From positions 1 through 41,711 of the forward strand of contig JAEWKH010000006.1 in assembly GCA_023386155.1 (NCBI GenBank): 41,711 nt of DNA. The letters run 5' to 3'. Numbering within the stretch: the first letter of the stretch is position 1; each line of letters opens with the position of its first letter. The stretch comes from Pseudomonadota bacterium (GTDB lineage Bacteria > Pseudomonadota > Alphaproteobacteria > Rhizobiales > Beijerinckiaceae). Positions 25,285-33,554 of this stretch are shown here, in pieces. The translations under genes and the position numbers were made by a program. The notes below the pieces were generated by a model. The model searched no databases. It was given only the letters and a program-made list of their open reading frames with translations, and was not told the DNA's origin.

Positions 25285-26261
25285 TGACCGATTCTCCCCT
25301 CATCCTGGCCGTTCCCTCCAAGGGACGCCTGCAGGAGAACGCGGCCGCGTTCTTCGCCCGCGCCGGCCTCGTCTTCACCCAGTCGCGCGGCGCGCGCGAC
25401 TATCGCGGCACCCTTGCCGGCGTGCCGGACGTGGAGGTCGCCTTCCTGTCCGCCTCCGAGATCGTGAGCCAGCTCGCCACGGGCACGGCCCATCTCGGCA
25501 TCACCGGCGAGGACCTGATCCGGGAGCAGATCGCCGACGCGGACGAGGCGGTGGAGCTGCTGACCCCCCTGGGCTTCGGCCATGCCAATGTGGTGGTCGC
25601 CGTGCCGCAGGCCTGGATCGATGTGCGGAATATGGCCGATCTCGATGAGGTCGCGGCCGATCTCCGCGCCCGTCACGGCACCAAGATGCGGGTCGCGACC
25701 AAATACGTGAACCTGACCCGCCGCTACTTTGCCGAGAAGGGCGTGGCGGATTACCGGATCGTCGAGAGCCTGGGCGCCACCGAGGGCGCGCCGGGCGCGG
25801 GCTCCGCGGAGCTGATCGTCGACATCACCACGACGGGCGCCACCCTCGCCGCCAATGCCCTGAAGATCCTGGACGACGGCGTGATGCTGCGCTCGGAGGC
25901 CAATCTCGTGGCCTCGGCCCGCGCTCCCTGGTCGGACCGGGCGCGGGCCGCCGCGACCGCGGTCCTCACCCGCATCGCCGCCGAGGAAGAGGCCCGCACC
26001 AGCCGCGAAGTGCGGGCGGCGCTCGACCCGGCCCGGGCCTCCGCGCTCATGGCGCTGGCGAAGGATCACGGCGCCACCCTCCCCTATGGCAATGCCCTGG
26101 GCCGCGAGGTCGTGCTGCATTGCCGGACGGCGAACGTGTTCGAGATCGTGGCGGCCCTCCAGGGCATCGGCGCGCAGGATATCTCGGTGCGGGCCTTCGA
26201 TTACCTGTTCCGCCCCAGCAACGCGCTCACCGAGCGGCTCCTGCGGCGGATCGGCGCCTGA
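25284..26261 (+). CDS. hisG: ATP phosphoribosyltransferase catalytic subunit HisG
   Basis: A 325-aa enzyme joining ATP and PRPP in the first step of histidine synthesis. The N-terminal bilobal catalytic part shows AVPSKGRLQENAAAFFARAG, LGITGEDLIREQ, KYVNLTRRYF and the PRPP loop ELIVDITTTGATLAANAL. It depends on HisZ, yet is about 100 residues longer than classical short HisG (about 210-230 aa). The extra C-terminus (YGNALGREVVLHCRTANVFE..., GIGAQDISVRAFDYLF) resembles the ACT-like regulatory domain of long HisG. I recall the same 325-aa form in Bradyrhizobium. ATG 25284 overlaps the hisZ stop. Other his genes are not in the window. Confidence 0.94.
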   Translation: MTDSPLILAVPSKGRLQENAAAFFARAGLVFTQSRGARDYRGTLAGVPDVEVAFLSASEIVSQLATGTAHLGITGEDLIREQIADADEAVELLTPLGFGHANVVVAVPQAWIDVRNMADLDEVAADLRARHGTKMRVATKYVNLTRRYFAEKGVADYRIVESLGATEGAPGAGSAELIVDITTTGATLAANALKILDDGVMLRSEANLVASARAPWSDRARAAATAVLTRIAAEEEARTSREVRAALDPARASALMALAKDHGATLPYGNALGREVVLHCRTANVFEIVAALQGIGAQDISVRAFDYLFRPSNALTERLLRRIGA

Positions 26262-26330
26262 TCCTCGAGCCCCCCTTCATCCAGGCTTCAGGATCGGCGT
26301 GGTTCCCTCCCCGAGGGATAGACACCTTCA

Positions 26331-26357
26331 CCTCGGGCGTTGCCTGAACGCCCGAGG
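26331..26357 (+). terminator. terminator-like hairpin after hisZG
   Basis: CCTCGGGCGTT (26331-26341) pairs perfectly with AACGCCCGAGG (26347-26357) around a 5-base loop, 69 bases after the hisG stop. The following cccctta is a poor U-tract, so ending may be partial. Confidence 0.5.
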
Positions 26358-26397
26358 CCCCTTATGGTCCCTGCGTTTTTCTATAGTAGAGGTTCCG

Positions 26398-26877
26398 ATG
26401 AACGCGCTTCGACTTGCGACATGTCTGGTGGCTCTCGCCGCCGTCTCGGGAGCTCATGCCCAATCGGCCGCCACCCTCGGCCGGCCGGCCGGCCCGACCC
26501 GTCAGGTGGACAACAAGGTCCCTCAGCCGGGCGACGGCGGCAAGGTCTTCCCGCTGAACTCCTCCTGGGTGGCCGTCAGCCTGAACGGCAAGCCCTTCAC
26601 CGGCGAACGCCCGAGCTTCCGGCTCGACGACCAGCTCCGGGCCACGGGATTCAGCGGCTGCAACACCTATGCCACCGCCGCCTATCCCCTGCGCGAGCAG
26701 GGCCTGGCCGTGGGCCCCTTCGCCCTGACGAAGAAGAGCTGCGACAAGGCCACCATGGCCCTCGAGCAGGCCTTCCTCGTGGCGCTCCGCTCCTCGGGCA
26801 AATGGGACATCCAGGGCCGCAACCTGATCATCCAGACCCAGAACGGCGGCCAATTGGTCCTGGAACGCTCGCTCTAA
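26398..26877 (+). CDS. secreted META-domain (HslJ-like) protein
   Basis: A 159-aa exported protein. Residues 1-21 are a signal peptide (MNALRLATCLVALAAVSGAHA). The rest is a META domain as in HslJ: SSWVAVSLNGKPFTG, FSGCNTYATAAYP (the GCN motif), and the paired second half GPFALTKKSCDKATMALEQAFLVAL. A cysteine in each half could form a disulfide. HslJ-type proteins are linked to novobiocin resistance and stress, but their molecular role is unclear. It has no lipobox. ATG 26398 follows GAGGTTCCG. It is followed by a strong terminator, so it is a single-gene unit. Confidence 0.85.
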   Translation: MNALRLATCLVALAAVSGAHAQSAATLGRPAGPTRQVDNKVPQPGDGGKVFPLNSSWVAVSLNGKPFTGERPSFRLDDQLRATGFSGCNTYATAAYPLREQGLAVGPFALTKKSCDKATMALEQAFLVALRSSGKWDIQGRNLIIQTQNGGQLVLERSL

Positions 26878-26899
26878 AGCATTTGCTGAGATCGAATGG

Positions 26900-26930
26900 A
26901 AAGGCCGGCATGAAGCCGGCCTTTTCTTTT
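26900..26930 (+). terminator. rho-independent terminator after the META-domain gene
   Basis: AAAGGCCGGC (26900-26909) and GCCGGCCTTT (26915-26924) form a 10-base stem with a short loop, followed by TTCTTTT. A clear terminator 22 bases after the stop codon. Confidence 0.85.
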
Positions 26931-27026
26931 GAAGCGTTGCGCTTCTCCAATCGAGATCACCGGCACGGGTCCCCGGTTCAACCCCGGGGAGATGGTGACG
27001 TGGGAGGGCTTGTTGAAAGGTCCAAC

Positions 27027-29123
27027 CTACCCCGCAGGCTCGGCCTGGCGCATGTCCACGGGAGTCGACAGGCCCGCTTCGGTCTTCCTCATGTCGATGC
27101 GGCGGTCGTGATAGGCGGTGAGCGTCGACCGGTGGCCGATGGACACGACCGTCGTGTTGGGTAGCTTCTCCCTGATGATGCGATAGATCTCCCCCTCGGT
27201 CGGCTCGTCGAGAGCGGCCGTGGCCTCGTCCAGGAACAGCCAGTCGGGCTTGGTGAGGAGCGCGCGGGCCACCGCGAGGCGCTGCTGCTCGCCCAGAGAC
27301 AGGGTCTGGGCCCAGTTGCGCTCCTCGTCGAGCCTGCCGGCGATCTGCGGGAGCTTGGCATTGCGAAGCGCCTCCGCCATCTCGGCATCCGTATAGGCGT
27401 CGACCTTGCCCGGATAGGTCACGGCGTCGCGCAGGGTTCCGATGGGAATGTAGGGCCGCTGCGGCAGGAGCATCATGCTCTGCCCCTCCGGCACGAGGAC
27501 CTGGCCCTGACCGAAGGGCCAGATGCCCGCGATGGCCCGGAACAGGGTGGACTTTCCGGAGCCCGACGGGCCGGTCATCAGCGTGCGCTCGCCCGGATGG
27601 AAGGCCAGCCCGTCCGCCTGCATCAGCGGGCTGCCGTCGGGCAGGCGCACGTCGAGATCCTTCAGGCGAAGGTCACCGCCGGACGCCTCGGTCACCGCCA
27701 GCTTGCTCTCGCCGCCGATGCGCTGGGCGGATGCGATCGCGCCCTCGAAGGTGGTGAGACGGTCGAGCACGGCCTTGTAGTCGGCGAGCGTGGTGTAGAT
27801 GGTGATGAAGTAGGTCAGCGCCGACTCGACCCGCGAGAACGCGCCGACCGTCTGCTGCATCTGGCCGAGCGTGATCTTGCCGATGAAATAGTAGGGCGCG
27901 GTCAGGATGTAGGGCACGACCACGTTGGCCTGAGAATAGGAAAATGTGAAAGTTCTAAGCTTTAGGAGCCGGATCACAATTCGCATGTAGTTGTCAACGA
28001 TGCGCTCAAAGCGCCGGCGAAAGCCCTCCTCCTCTGCACGTTCGCCGTTCAGGAGCGCCACCTGCTCTGTGTATTCACGCATTCGTGCCAATGAGAAGCG
28101 GTAATCCGCTTCTACCTGCTCCTGTCGAAAGTTGAGCCCAATCAGGGGTCGTCCGATCAGGTGCGTCACCCACGTACCAAAGATCGCATAGGCTACACAG
28201 ACCCAAACCAACAGGCCAGGTATTTCCACTTCGGTGCCTGGGAAGGTAAATCCGCGCGAAATAGTCCATAGGATTGCTATAAACGAGACGAGCGTTGCAG
28301 CCTGATTCATAAGGCCAATAGAGAGATAGTGCGTATTCTCGACGAACTTGCGCAGATCTTCCGAGATGCGTTGGTCCGGGTTGTCCGCGCCGCGGCCGAT
28401 GAGCTGCATCCGGTAATGGGCGCCGTCGCCGAGCCACTCGCCTACAAAATAGGTGTTGAGGAAAGCACGCCAACGGATCTTGAGAACATTCTCCAGCAAA
28501 ACCTCGGCGAGCAGAATGGCTATGAATACTGCCGCTAAAGGCGTGAAGATGATAAAGAGCTGATACCAGAAGGCAGTAGCATCCTTGACTTCCAAGGCGT
28601 TGAACATGTCGCGCGAGAAGAAGTTGAGACGTACACTCAAGGCGACTTGAATGAGATTGATGGCAATCAAAGTCGCAAAGATCCAACTTCCGATGGTTCC
28701 CTCGCGCGCCCGCACAAGGCCGATGAATGGAATGCGGATCAAGCTCTCAGCCCGCGAATTCAGATAATAATCAGTGATGCGGCAGATCGTTCGCACGACG
28801 GGCACGAAGGAGAGCCCGAAGATGATGGCGCCGAACCCTGCTGCGCCCAAGGCCGACGAAGGCGGAGGAACGTAGCCGGTGTAGTCCCCCGTGATGGCTC
28901 CCAACGCGGCCCCGAGGATCAACCCGACCAGCACGAGGTGCGTCGCCGAAAGCATCACGACGAAGATGCGCAGGAACTTGGGGATGTCCCGTCCGACGAA
29001 CACGATCCCGGCCAGAGCCAGGGTCGAGAGGGGCATGTAGAACGGAACTGCGACCGCTCCGGTGAGAGAGGCCGCCAGCACGACCAGCCCAACAAGTGCC
29101 AGCACAAGGCTTGCCTTAATCAT
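27027..29123 (-). CDS. BclA/SbmA-like ABC transporter (fused membrane and ATPase domains)
   Basis: A 698-aa inner-membrane protein of the BclA/YddA group: an SbmA/BacA-type membrane domain fused to an ABC ATPase. Four N-terminal helices (residues 1-110) precede the SbmA-like domain (about 130-410, with NFFSRDMFNALEVKD, GRGADNPDQRISEDLRKF and LIGLNFRQEQVEADYRFSLAR). The ATPase follows, with Walker A GPSGSGKST, LSLGEQQRLAVARAL, Walker B WLFLDEATAALDE and SIGHRS. BclA in Bradyrhizobium imports peptides, including legume NCR peptides. GGAG 6 bases before ATG 29123 decides the start. Bases about 27935-28790 (residues about 111-396) are much lower in GC (about 43-57% by line count) than the ends (about 65-70%), suggesting domain-scale recombination. 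Confidence 0.88.
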   Translation of the reverse strand: MIKASLVLALVGLVVLAASLTGAVAVPFYMPLSTLALAGIVFVGRDIPKFLRIFVVMLSATHLVLVGLILGAALGAITGDYTGYVPPPSSALGAAGFGAIIFGLSFVPVVRTICRITDYYLNSRAESLIRIPFIGLVRAREGTIGSWIFATLIAINLIQVALSVRLNFFSRDMFNALEVKDATAFWYQLFIIFTPLAAVFIAILLAEVLLENVLKIRWRAFLNTYFVGEWLGDGAHYRMQLIGRGADNPDQRISEDLRKFVENTHYLSIGLMNQAATLVSFIAILWTISRGFTFPGTEVEIPGLLVWVCVAYAIFGTWVTHLIGRPLIGLNFRQEQVEADYRFSLARMREYTEQVALLNGERAEEEGFRRRFERIVDNYMRIVIRLLKLRTFTFSYSQANVVVPYILTAPYYFIGKITLGQMQQTVGAFSRVESALTYFITIYTTLADYKAVLDRLTTFEGAIASAQRIGGESKLAVTEASGGDLRLKDLDVRLPDGSPLMQADGLAFHPGERTLMTGPSGSGKSTLFRAIAGIWPFGQGQVLVPEGQSMMLLPQRPYIPIGTLRDAVTYPGKVDAYTDAEMAEALRNAKLPQIAGRLDEERNWAQTLSLGEQQRLAVARALLTKPDWLFLDEATAALDEPTEGEIYRIIREKLPNTTVVSIGHRSTLTAYHDRRIDMRKTEAGLSTPVDMRQAEPAG

Positions 29124-29330
29124 AAACATCTCCTGCCAAGATCCCGGCCTCAGCTCGTAAGAAACCCTAAGCAGCCGGATCAATGGCGCTTGTGGCGAAA
29201 GAAAGGAGGAACTTCCTCCCGTGACAAGCGATAGCAGCCTTGTGAGCAGGGCGACAGCTCGCTAGAAGCCTCGAGCCGTTCTTCAAAACATATTGTCCTG
29301 TTAAAAGAACGAAAAGGTTGACTTACAGAA

Positions 29331-29363
29331 CGGGATGTCTCATGTGTCGTTTCGACATTCCCG
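29331..29363 (+). other. leader hairpin upstream of metN
   Basis: CGGGATGTC (29331-29339) pairs with GACATTCCCG (29354-29363) with one bulged base, 23 bases before the metN start. A possible -35 (TTGACT, 29318-29323) precedes it but the matching -10 is poor. It matches no SAM riboswitch consensus that I can recognise; a regulatory role for methionine is only a guess. Confidence 0.35.
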
Positions 29364-29386
29364 ACGGCACTGAAAAAGGCGACTTC

Positions 29387-30481
29387 ATGAACGCCCCCCT
29401 TGGATATCTCGGCGGCCAGACCGCCCAGCGCCTGATCCCGGCGGAGCCCATCGTGCGCCTGGAAAAGGTGTCGAAGACCTTTCCCGGACGTGACGGGCAG
29501 CCCGTGACGGCGCTCAAGGAGATCAACCTCGCCGTGCCGCAGGGCTCGATCCTGGGCGTGATCGGCCGCTCCGGGGCCGGCAAGTCAACCCTGATCCGCC
29601 TTGTGAACGGGCTGGAAAAGCCCTCCTCCGGCAAGGTCATCGTGGACGGCGCCGATATCGCGGCGCTTCCCGAAGCGGCCCTTCGCCATGCCCGCCGCTC
29701 CATCGGCATGATCTTCCAGCATTTCAACCTGCTGTCCTCGCGCACGGCGGCCCAGAACATCGCCCTGCCGCTCGAGGTGGCGGGCTACGACAAGGCCGAG
29801 ATCAGGACCCGCGTCGAGGAGCTGCTGGCCCTCGTGGGCCTTTCCGACAAGCGCAACCGTTACCCTTCCGAGCTGTCCGGCGGCCAGAAGCAGCGCGTCG
29901 GCATCGCCCGCGCGCTCGCCACCAAGCCCAAGGTTCTCCTGTCGGACGAGGCGACCTCGGCCCTCGACCCGGAAACCACCCGCTCGATCCTCGACCTGCT
30001 CGGCCGCATCAACGACGAGCTCGGCCTGACCATCCTGCTCATCACCCACGAGATGGCGGTGATCCGCAACATCGCCCGCGAGGTCGCGGTGATCGAAGGC
30101 GGCCACATCGTGGAGCAGGGTGACGTGTTCGAGGTCTTCACCCGGCCGCAGCACGAGGTGACCCGCTCGTTCCTGGCCGACGAGTCCGGCCGGGCCCTTC
30201 CTCCCTATGTCCAGAGCAGGCTCCGGACCGAAAGGGTGCCCGGCGGCCAGGCGGTCGTCCGCATCGGCTTCCGCGGCCCGCACGCGACGGACCCGGTTCT
30301 CGCACGCCTCGCGCGCGATCTCGACATCGAGGCCAACATCCTGTCGGGCTCGGTGGACGAAATCGCCGGACGCCCGTTCGGCACCCTCGTGGTCGGCGTG
30401 CCGGAGCAATCCCTCGCGGCCACTCTCGATTTCCTCAACAAGCACGGTCTCGACACGGAGGTCCTCGGCCATGTCGCCTGA
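29387..30481 (+). CDS. metN: methionine ABC transporter ATP-binding protein MetN
   Basis: A 364-aa ATPase of the D/L-methionine importer. Walker A is GRSGAGKSTL, the signature LSGGQKQRVGIARAL, Walker B VLLSDEATSALDPE and the switch His is in LITHEMAVIRN. The last ~90 residues form the NIL domain (RIGFRGPHATDPVLARLARD...), which binds methionine and inhibits uptake when the cell is replete. An N-terminal tail of about 25 residues precedes the domain. AAGG 7 bases before ATG 29387 decides the start against the longer open frame. It overlaps metI by 11 bases, and metQ follows. Confidence 0.95.
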   Translation: MNAPLGYLGGQTAQRLIPAEPIVRLEKVSKTFPGRDGQPVTALKEINLAVPQGSILGVIGRSGAGKSTLIRLVNGLEKPSSGKVIVDGADIAALPEAALRHARRSIGMIFQHFNLLSSRTAAQNIALPLEVAGYDKAEIRTRVEELLALVGLSDKRNRYPSELSGGQKQRVGIARALATKPKVLLSDEATSALDPETTRSILDLLGRINDELGLTILLITHEMAVIRNIAREVAVIEGGHIVEQGDVFEVFTRPQHEVTRSFLADESGRALPPYVQSRLRTERVPGGQAVVRIGFRGPHATDPVLARLARDLDIEANILSGSVDEIAGRPFGTLVVGVPEQSLAATLDFLNKHGLDTEVLGHVA

Positions 30482-31136
30482 GATGATCCGCCTCATCGCC
30501 AATTCCACCGGCGAAACGCTCTACATGGTCGCGGTCTCGGCCCTGATCGCCACGCTCTTCGGCCTGCCGCTCGGCGTGTTCCTCGCCACCTCCGGCAAGG
30601 GCGAACTGTTCGCGGCTCCCTGGGTCAACCGCGTGCTCGGCGTCATCGTCAACGCCACGCGCTCCACGCCGTTCATCATCCTCGTCGTCGCTATCATTCC
30701 CTTCACGCGCCTGATCGCCGGCACGTCCATCGGCACCAATGCCGCCATCGTGCCACTGACGATCGCCGCCACGCCCTTCATCGCACGCCTCATCGAAGGC
30801 GCGATCCGTGAAGTGGACCAGGGCCTGATCGAGGCAGCGCGCGCCTTCGGCGCCAGCCCGCTCCAGATCGTGCGCAAGGTGCTGATCCCCGAGGCGCTGC
30901 CCGGCATCGTGCTCGGCCTCACGCTCGCGGTCGTGTCGCTCCTCGGCTTCTCGGCCATGGTGGGCGCGGTCGGCGGCGGCGGTCTCGGCGACCTCGGCAT
31001 CCGCTACGGCTACCAGCGCTTCATGCCCGAGATGATGCTCGCCGTGGTGGTGGTGCTCATCGTCCTCGTCCAGGCGGTGCAGAGCATCGGCGACCGTCTC
31101 GCCCGCCACCTCAACAAGCGCATCCGTCACGCCTGA
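30471..31136 (+). CDS. metI: methionine ABC transporter permease MetI
   Basis: A 221-aa inner-membrane permease with about five membrane helices. The ATPase-docking EAA loop reads EAARAFGASPLQIVRKVLIPEALPGI, cut here only in the middle of the protein as in the family. RSTPFIILVVAIIPFTR and FSAMVGAVGGGGLGDLGIRYGYQRF are typical MetI segments. ATG 30471 lies inside the end of metN, giving an 11-base overlap and translational coupling; ATG 30483 is the alternative. Confidence 0.94.
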   Translation: MSPEMIRLIANSTGETLYMVAVSALIATLFGLPLGVFLATSGKGELFAAPWVNRVLGVIVNATRSTPFIILVVAIIPFTRLIAGTSIGTNAAIVPLTIAATPFIARLIEGAIREVDQGLIEAARAFGASPLQIVRKVLIPEALPGIVLGLTLAVVSLLGFSAMVGAVGGGGLGDLGIRYGYQRFMPEMMLAVVVVLIVLVQAVQSIGDRLARHLNKRIRHA

Positions 31137-31169
31137 TCCTCAATAAAAGTTCGCACAAGGAGTAACCTG

Positions 31170-31955
31170 ATGTCCCTGAAGAAAGTGGGCCTTGCCGCCC
31201 TCCTGTCGCTCGCCGCCCTGCCCGCTCTCGCGCAGACGCAGACGGTCCGCATCGGCGCTACACCCGGCCCGCACGCGCAGATCCTCGAAGCCGTGAAGCC
31301 GATCGCCGCCAAGAAGGGCATCGACCTCAAGATCGTCGAGTTCTCCGACTACGTGGTGCCGAACACGGCTCTGGCCGGCGGCGACATCGAGGCGAACTCG
31401 TTCCAGAACCAGCCCTACCTGGACAATCAGGTGGCCGACCGCGGCTTCAAGATCGAGAGCGTCGCGCTCACCGTGAACTTCCCGATCGGCATCTACTCGA
31501 AGAAGCACAAGAGCCTCGACGCCCTGCCGAACGGCGCGACGATCTCGATCCCGAACGATCCGACCAATGGCGGCCGCGCCCTGATCCTCCTGCAGGACAA
31601 GGGCCTGATCAAGCTGAAGGAAGGCACGGGCTACAAGCCCACGCCCATCGACGTCACCGACAACCCGAAGAAGCTGAAATTCGTCGAGATCGAAGCCGCC
31701 CAGGGACCGCGCGTGCTCGACGACGTGGATGCCTCGATCATCAACACCAATTATGCGACCTCGGGCGGCCTCGATCCGGTGAAGGACCCGATCGCCCGCG
31801 AGAACCCGAAGGGGCCCTACGTGAACCTGATCGCGGTGCGCAGCGAGGACAAGGACAAGCCCTGGGTGAAGGCTCTCGTCGAGTCCTACCACACCCCCGA
31901 GGTGAAGAAGTTCATCGAGGAGAAGTTCAAGGGCTCCGTCCTGACGAGCTGGTAG
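31170..31955 (+). CDS. metQ: methionine ABC transporter substrate-binding protein MetQ
   Basis: A 261-aa NlpA-family binding protein that hands methionine to MetNI. The signal peptide ends LPALAQ, and no cysteine follows, so unlike E. coli MetQ it is a soluble periplasmic protein and not a lipoprotein. Family stretches are IGATPGPHAQILEAVKP, FSDYVVPNTALAGGDIEANS, FQNQPYLD, FPIGIYSKKHKSLD, SIPNDPTNGGRALILLQ and INTNYA. AAGGAG 7 bases before ATG 31170 is a strong ribosome site. It ends the metNIQ operon before a good terminator. Confidence 0.95.
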   Translation: MSLKKVGLAALLSLAALPALAQTQTVRIGATPGPHAQILEAVKPIAAKKGIDLKIVEFSDYVVPNTALAGGDIEANSFQNQPYLDNQVADRGFKIESVALTVNFPIGIYSKKHKSLDALPNGATISIPNDPTNGGRALILLQDKGLIKLKEGTGYKPTPIDVTDNPKKLKFVEIEAAQGPRVLDDVDASIINTNYATSGGLDPVKDPIARENPKGPYVNLIAVRSEDKDKPWVKALVESYHTPEVKKFIEEKFKGSVLTSW

Positions 31956-31978
31956 GCTCCGCAGAAACCACGACAGGG

Positions 31979-32006
31979 AAAGCCGGTCCTTCGGGCCGGC
32001 TTTCTT
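31979..32006 (+). terminator. rho-independent terminator after metNIQ
   Basis: AAAGCCGGTCC (31979-31989) and GGGCCGGCTTT (31993-32003) form an 11-pair stem (one G-T pair) closed by a TTC loop, followed by CTT. It stands 24 bases after the metQ stop. Confidence 0.8.
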
Positions 32007-32155
32007 CATTGCTCCGGCGCCTCCCCTCCCGGCCGGTTCTCAATGATCGACCAAAGCCGCCTTGACAAAAAAGCCGGCTAAGCTTCCTCATCGCATGGTC
32101 CCTTGAATCCGAAGACGAGCCGAGCCACGCAGCCCGGCCTTGAGGAGGAACATCC

Positions 32156-33184
32156 ATGCGATTGTCACTGCTGGGCTTGGCCCTGACGACGACGCTCTGC
32201 GCGGCGCCCCTCGCCGCTCAGGCCCAGGCGCCGATCACCATCTACTGCTCCATTCTCGAAGAGCAGTGCCGCGTCGGCGTCGCGGCCTTCGAGAAGGCCA
32301 CCGGCGCGAAGGCCACGATGGTGCGCAAGAGCACCGGCGAGACCCTGGCGCAGATCAGGGCCGAGGCCTCGAACCCGCGCGCCGACGTGTGGTGGGGCGG
32401 CCCCGGCGATTCCCACATCCAGGCGGCCGAGGAAGGGCTGACGGTCGAGTACAAGTCGCCCAAGCTGCCGGAGCTGCACGACTGGGCGCAGCGCTTCGCC
32501 GAGCAGGCAGGCTATCGGGCCACGGGAACCTATCTCGGCGCGCTCGGCATCGGATACAACACGAAGGTTCTCGAAAGCCGCGGCCTGCCGGAGCCGAAAT
32601 GCTGGGCGGATCTTCTCGATCCCAAATACCGCGACGAAGTGCAGGTGTCCGACCCGAACTCGTCCGGAACGGCTTACGTCTTCCTGGCGTCCCTCGTCCA
32701 GCTGATGGGTGAGGACATGGCCTTCGACTACATGAAAGGCCTCCACAAGAACGTCAACCAGTACACGAAGTCGGGCGCGGCTCCCGTGAAGGCCGTGGCC
32801 CTCGGAGAAACCGGCATCGCCATCGCGTTCATGCACGACATGGTGACGATGATCGCCGACGGCGCGCCGGTCAAAACCTTCGCCCCCTGCGAGGGCACCG
32901 GCTACGAGATCGGCTCGGTCTCCATCGTGAAGGGCGGCAAGAACACGGAAACGGCGCAGAAGTTCGTGGACTGGGCGCTCTCGGCCGAAGCGCAGAAACT
33001 CGTCGGCGCGGATCTGAAGATCTACTCCATCGCGTCCAACAAGAGCGCACCCGTGTCTCCGGATGCGCCGAAGCTCTCGGAGATGAAGCTCATCAACTAC
33101 GACACGGCGAAGTACGGCTCCGTGGCGGAGCGCACCCGTCTCCTCAAGAAGTGGGACGCCGAGGTCAAGTCGGCTCCCAAATAG
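32156..33184 (+). CDS. periplasmic ABC transporter binding protein, iron(III)/phosphonate type
   Basis: A 342-aa extracellular solute-binding protein. A signal peptide (residues 1-24, ending AAQAQA) is followed by ITIYCSILEEQ, FEKATGAKATMVRKSTGETLAQIRAE and RADVWWGGPGDSHIQAAEEGL, a pattern shared by AfuA/FbpA iron(III) and PhnS 2-aminoethylphosphonate proteins. A cysteine pair (EEQC..., PEPKCWADLL) may form a disulfide. GAGGAGGA precedes ATG 32156. It is closed by its own terminator and no permease or ATPase gene follows, so it works with a transporter encoded elsewhere. TTGACA at 32062-32067 may be its -35, but the -10 is poor. The ligand cannot be set by eye. Confidence 0.82.
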   Translation: MRLSLLGLALTTTLCAAPLAAQAQAPITIYCSILEEQCRVGVAAFEKATGAKATMVRKSTGETLAQIRAEASNPRADVWWGGPGDSHIQAAEEGLTVEYKSPKLPELHDWAQRFAEQAGYRATGTYLGALGIGYNTKVLESRGLPEPKCWADLLDPKYRDEVQVSDPNSSGTAYVFLASLVQLMGEDMAFDYMKGLHKNVNQYTKSGAAPVKAVALGETGIAIAFMHDMVTMIADGAPVKTFAPCEGTGYEIGSVSIVKGGKNTETAQKFVDWALSAEAQKLVGADLKIYSIASNKSAPVSPDAPKLSEMKLINYDTAKYGSVAERTRLLKKWDAEVKSAPK

Positions 33185-33208
33185 GCTTGAGCAGAACATG
33201 CTGTTGCG

Positions 33209-33237
33209 AAAAGGCCGGGCACGACGCCCGGCCTTTT
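33209..33237 (+). terminator. rho-independent terminator after the orphan binding protein
   Basis: AAAAGGCCGGGC (33209-33220) and GCCCGGCCTTTT (33226-33237) form a perfect 12-pair stem around ACGAC, with the T-run inside the right arm. Confidence 0.85.
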
Positions 33238-33392
33238 CACATTCACGCGCGCCCTATTTCTGCCGCGGCGACCCAATCGACCGCGAGATCGTATTCGGGA
33301 TCGGCGATAAGCGTTATGGTGTGCCAAGCTTGCAACGCAGGCTCGCCATGCCGGTTCCGGCATGGCGCTTGCCCGAGACGATCACTATTTGC

Positions 33393-33508
33393 TTAGCGCA
33401 TCGTTGGTGCGGAAAAGTGGATCCGGTTTTCCGCACCAACGATGCGCTCATTATAAAGTGGAGCATCGGACCCAAAAGTGGGTCCACTTTTCACGGCCGA
33501 TGCTCTAG
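33393..33508. repeat. double-hairpin repeat, family C (copy 2)
   Basis: The same two-hairpin unit as at 6446: a GCGCATCGTTGGTGCGGAAAA arm with its mirror, then CCCAAAAGTGG/CCACTTTT, ending in GATGCTCTAG. It fills the right half of the 370-base gene-free stretch 33185-33554. The left half holds a terminator, a perfect GCCATGCCGG/CCGGCATGGC hairpin (33346-33367) and a possible gene remnant (see findings). Confidence 0.75.
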
Positions 33509-33554
33509 TCCCACTTGGCCCTATCGCCCTGCCGCATCATCCATGGAGCAGCCT

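Noticed and set aside
28075..28686. 203-residue minus-strand frame inside the ABC transporter gene, considered as evidence of a frameshift
   Set aside because: The 698-codon frame is continuous through the region with all SbmA-like motifs, so the other frame is chance, helped by the lower GC content.
29280..29386. SAM-II riboswitch upstream of metN
   Set aside because: I could not find the conserved SAM-II pseudoknot sequences; only a simple bulged hairpin is present.
33198..33554. 119-residue extension of the second aldo/keto reductase
   Set aside because: It runs through a terminator and a family C repeat; GGAG before ATG 33555 gives a normal family start.
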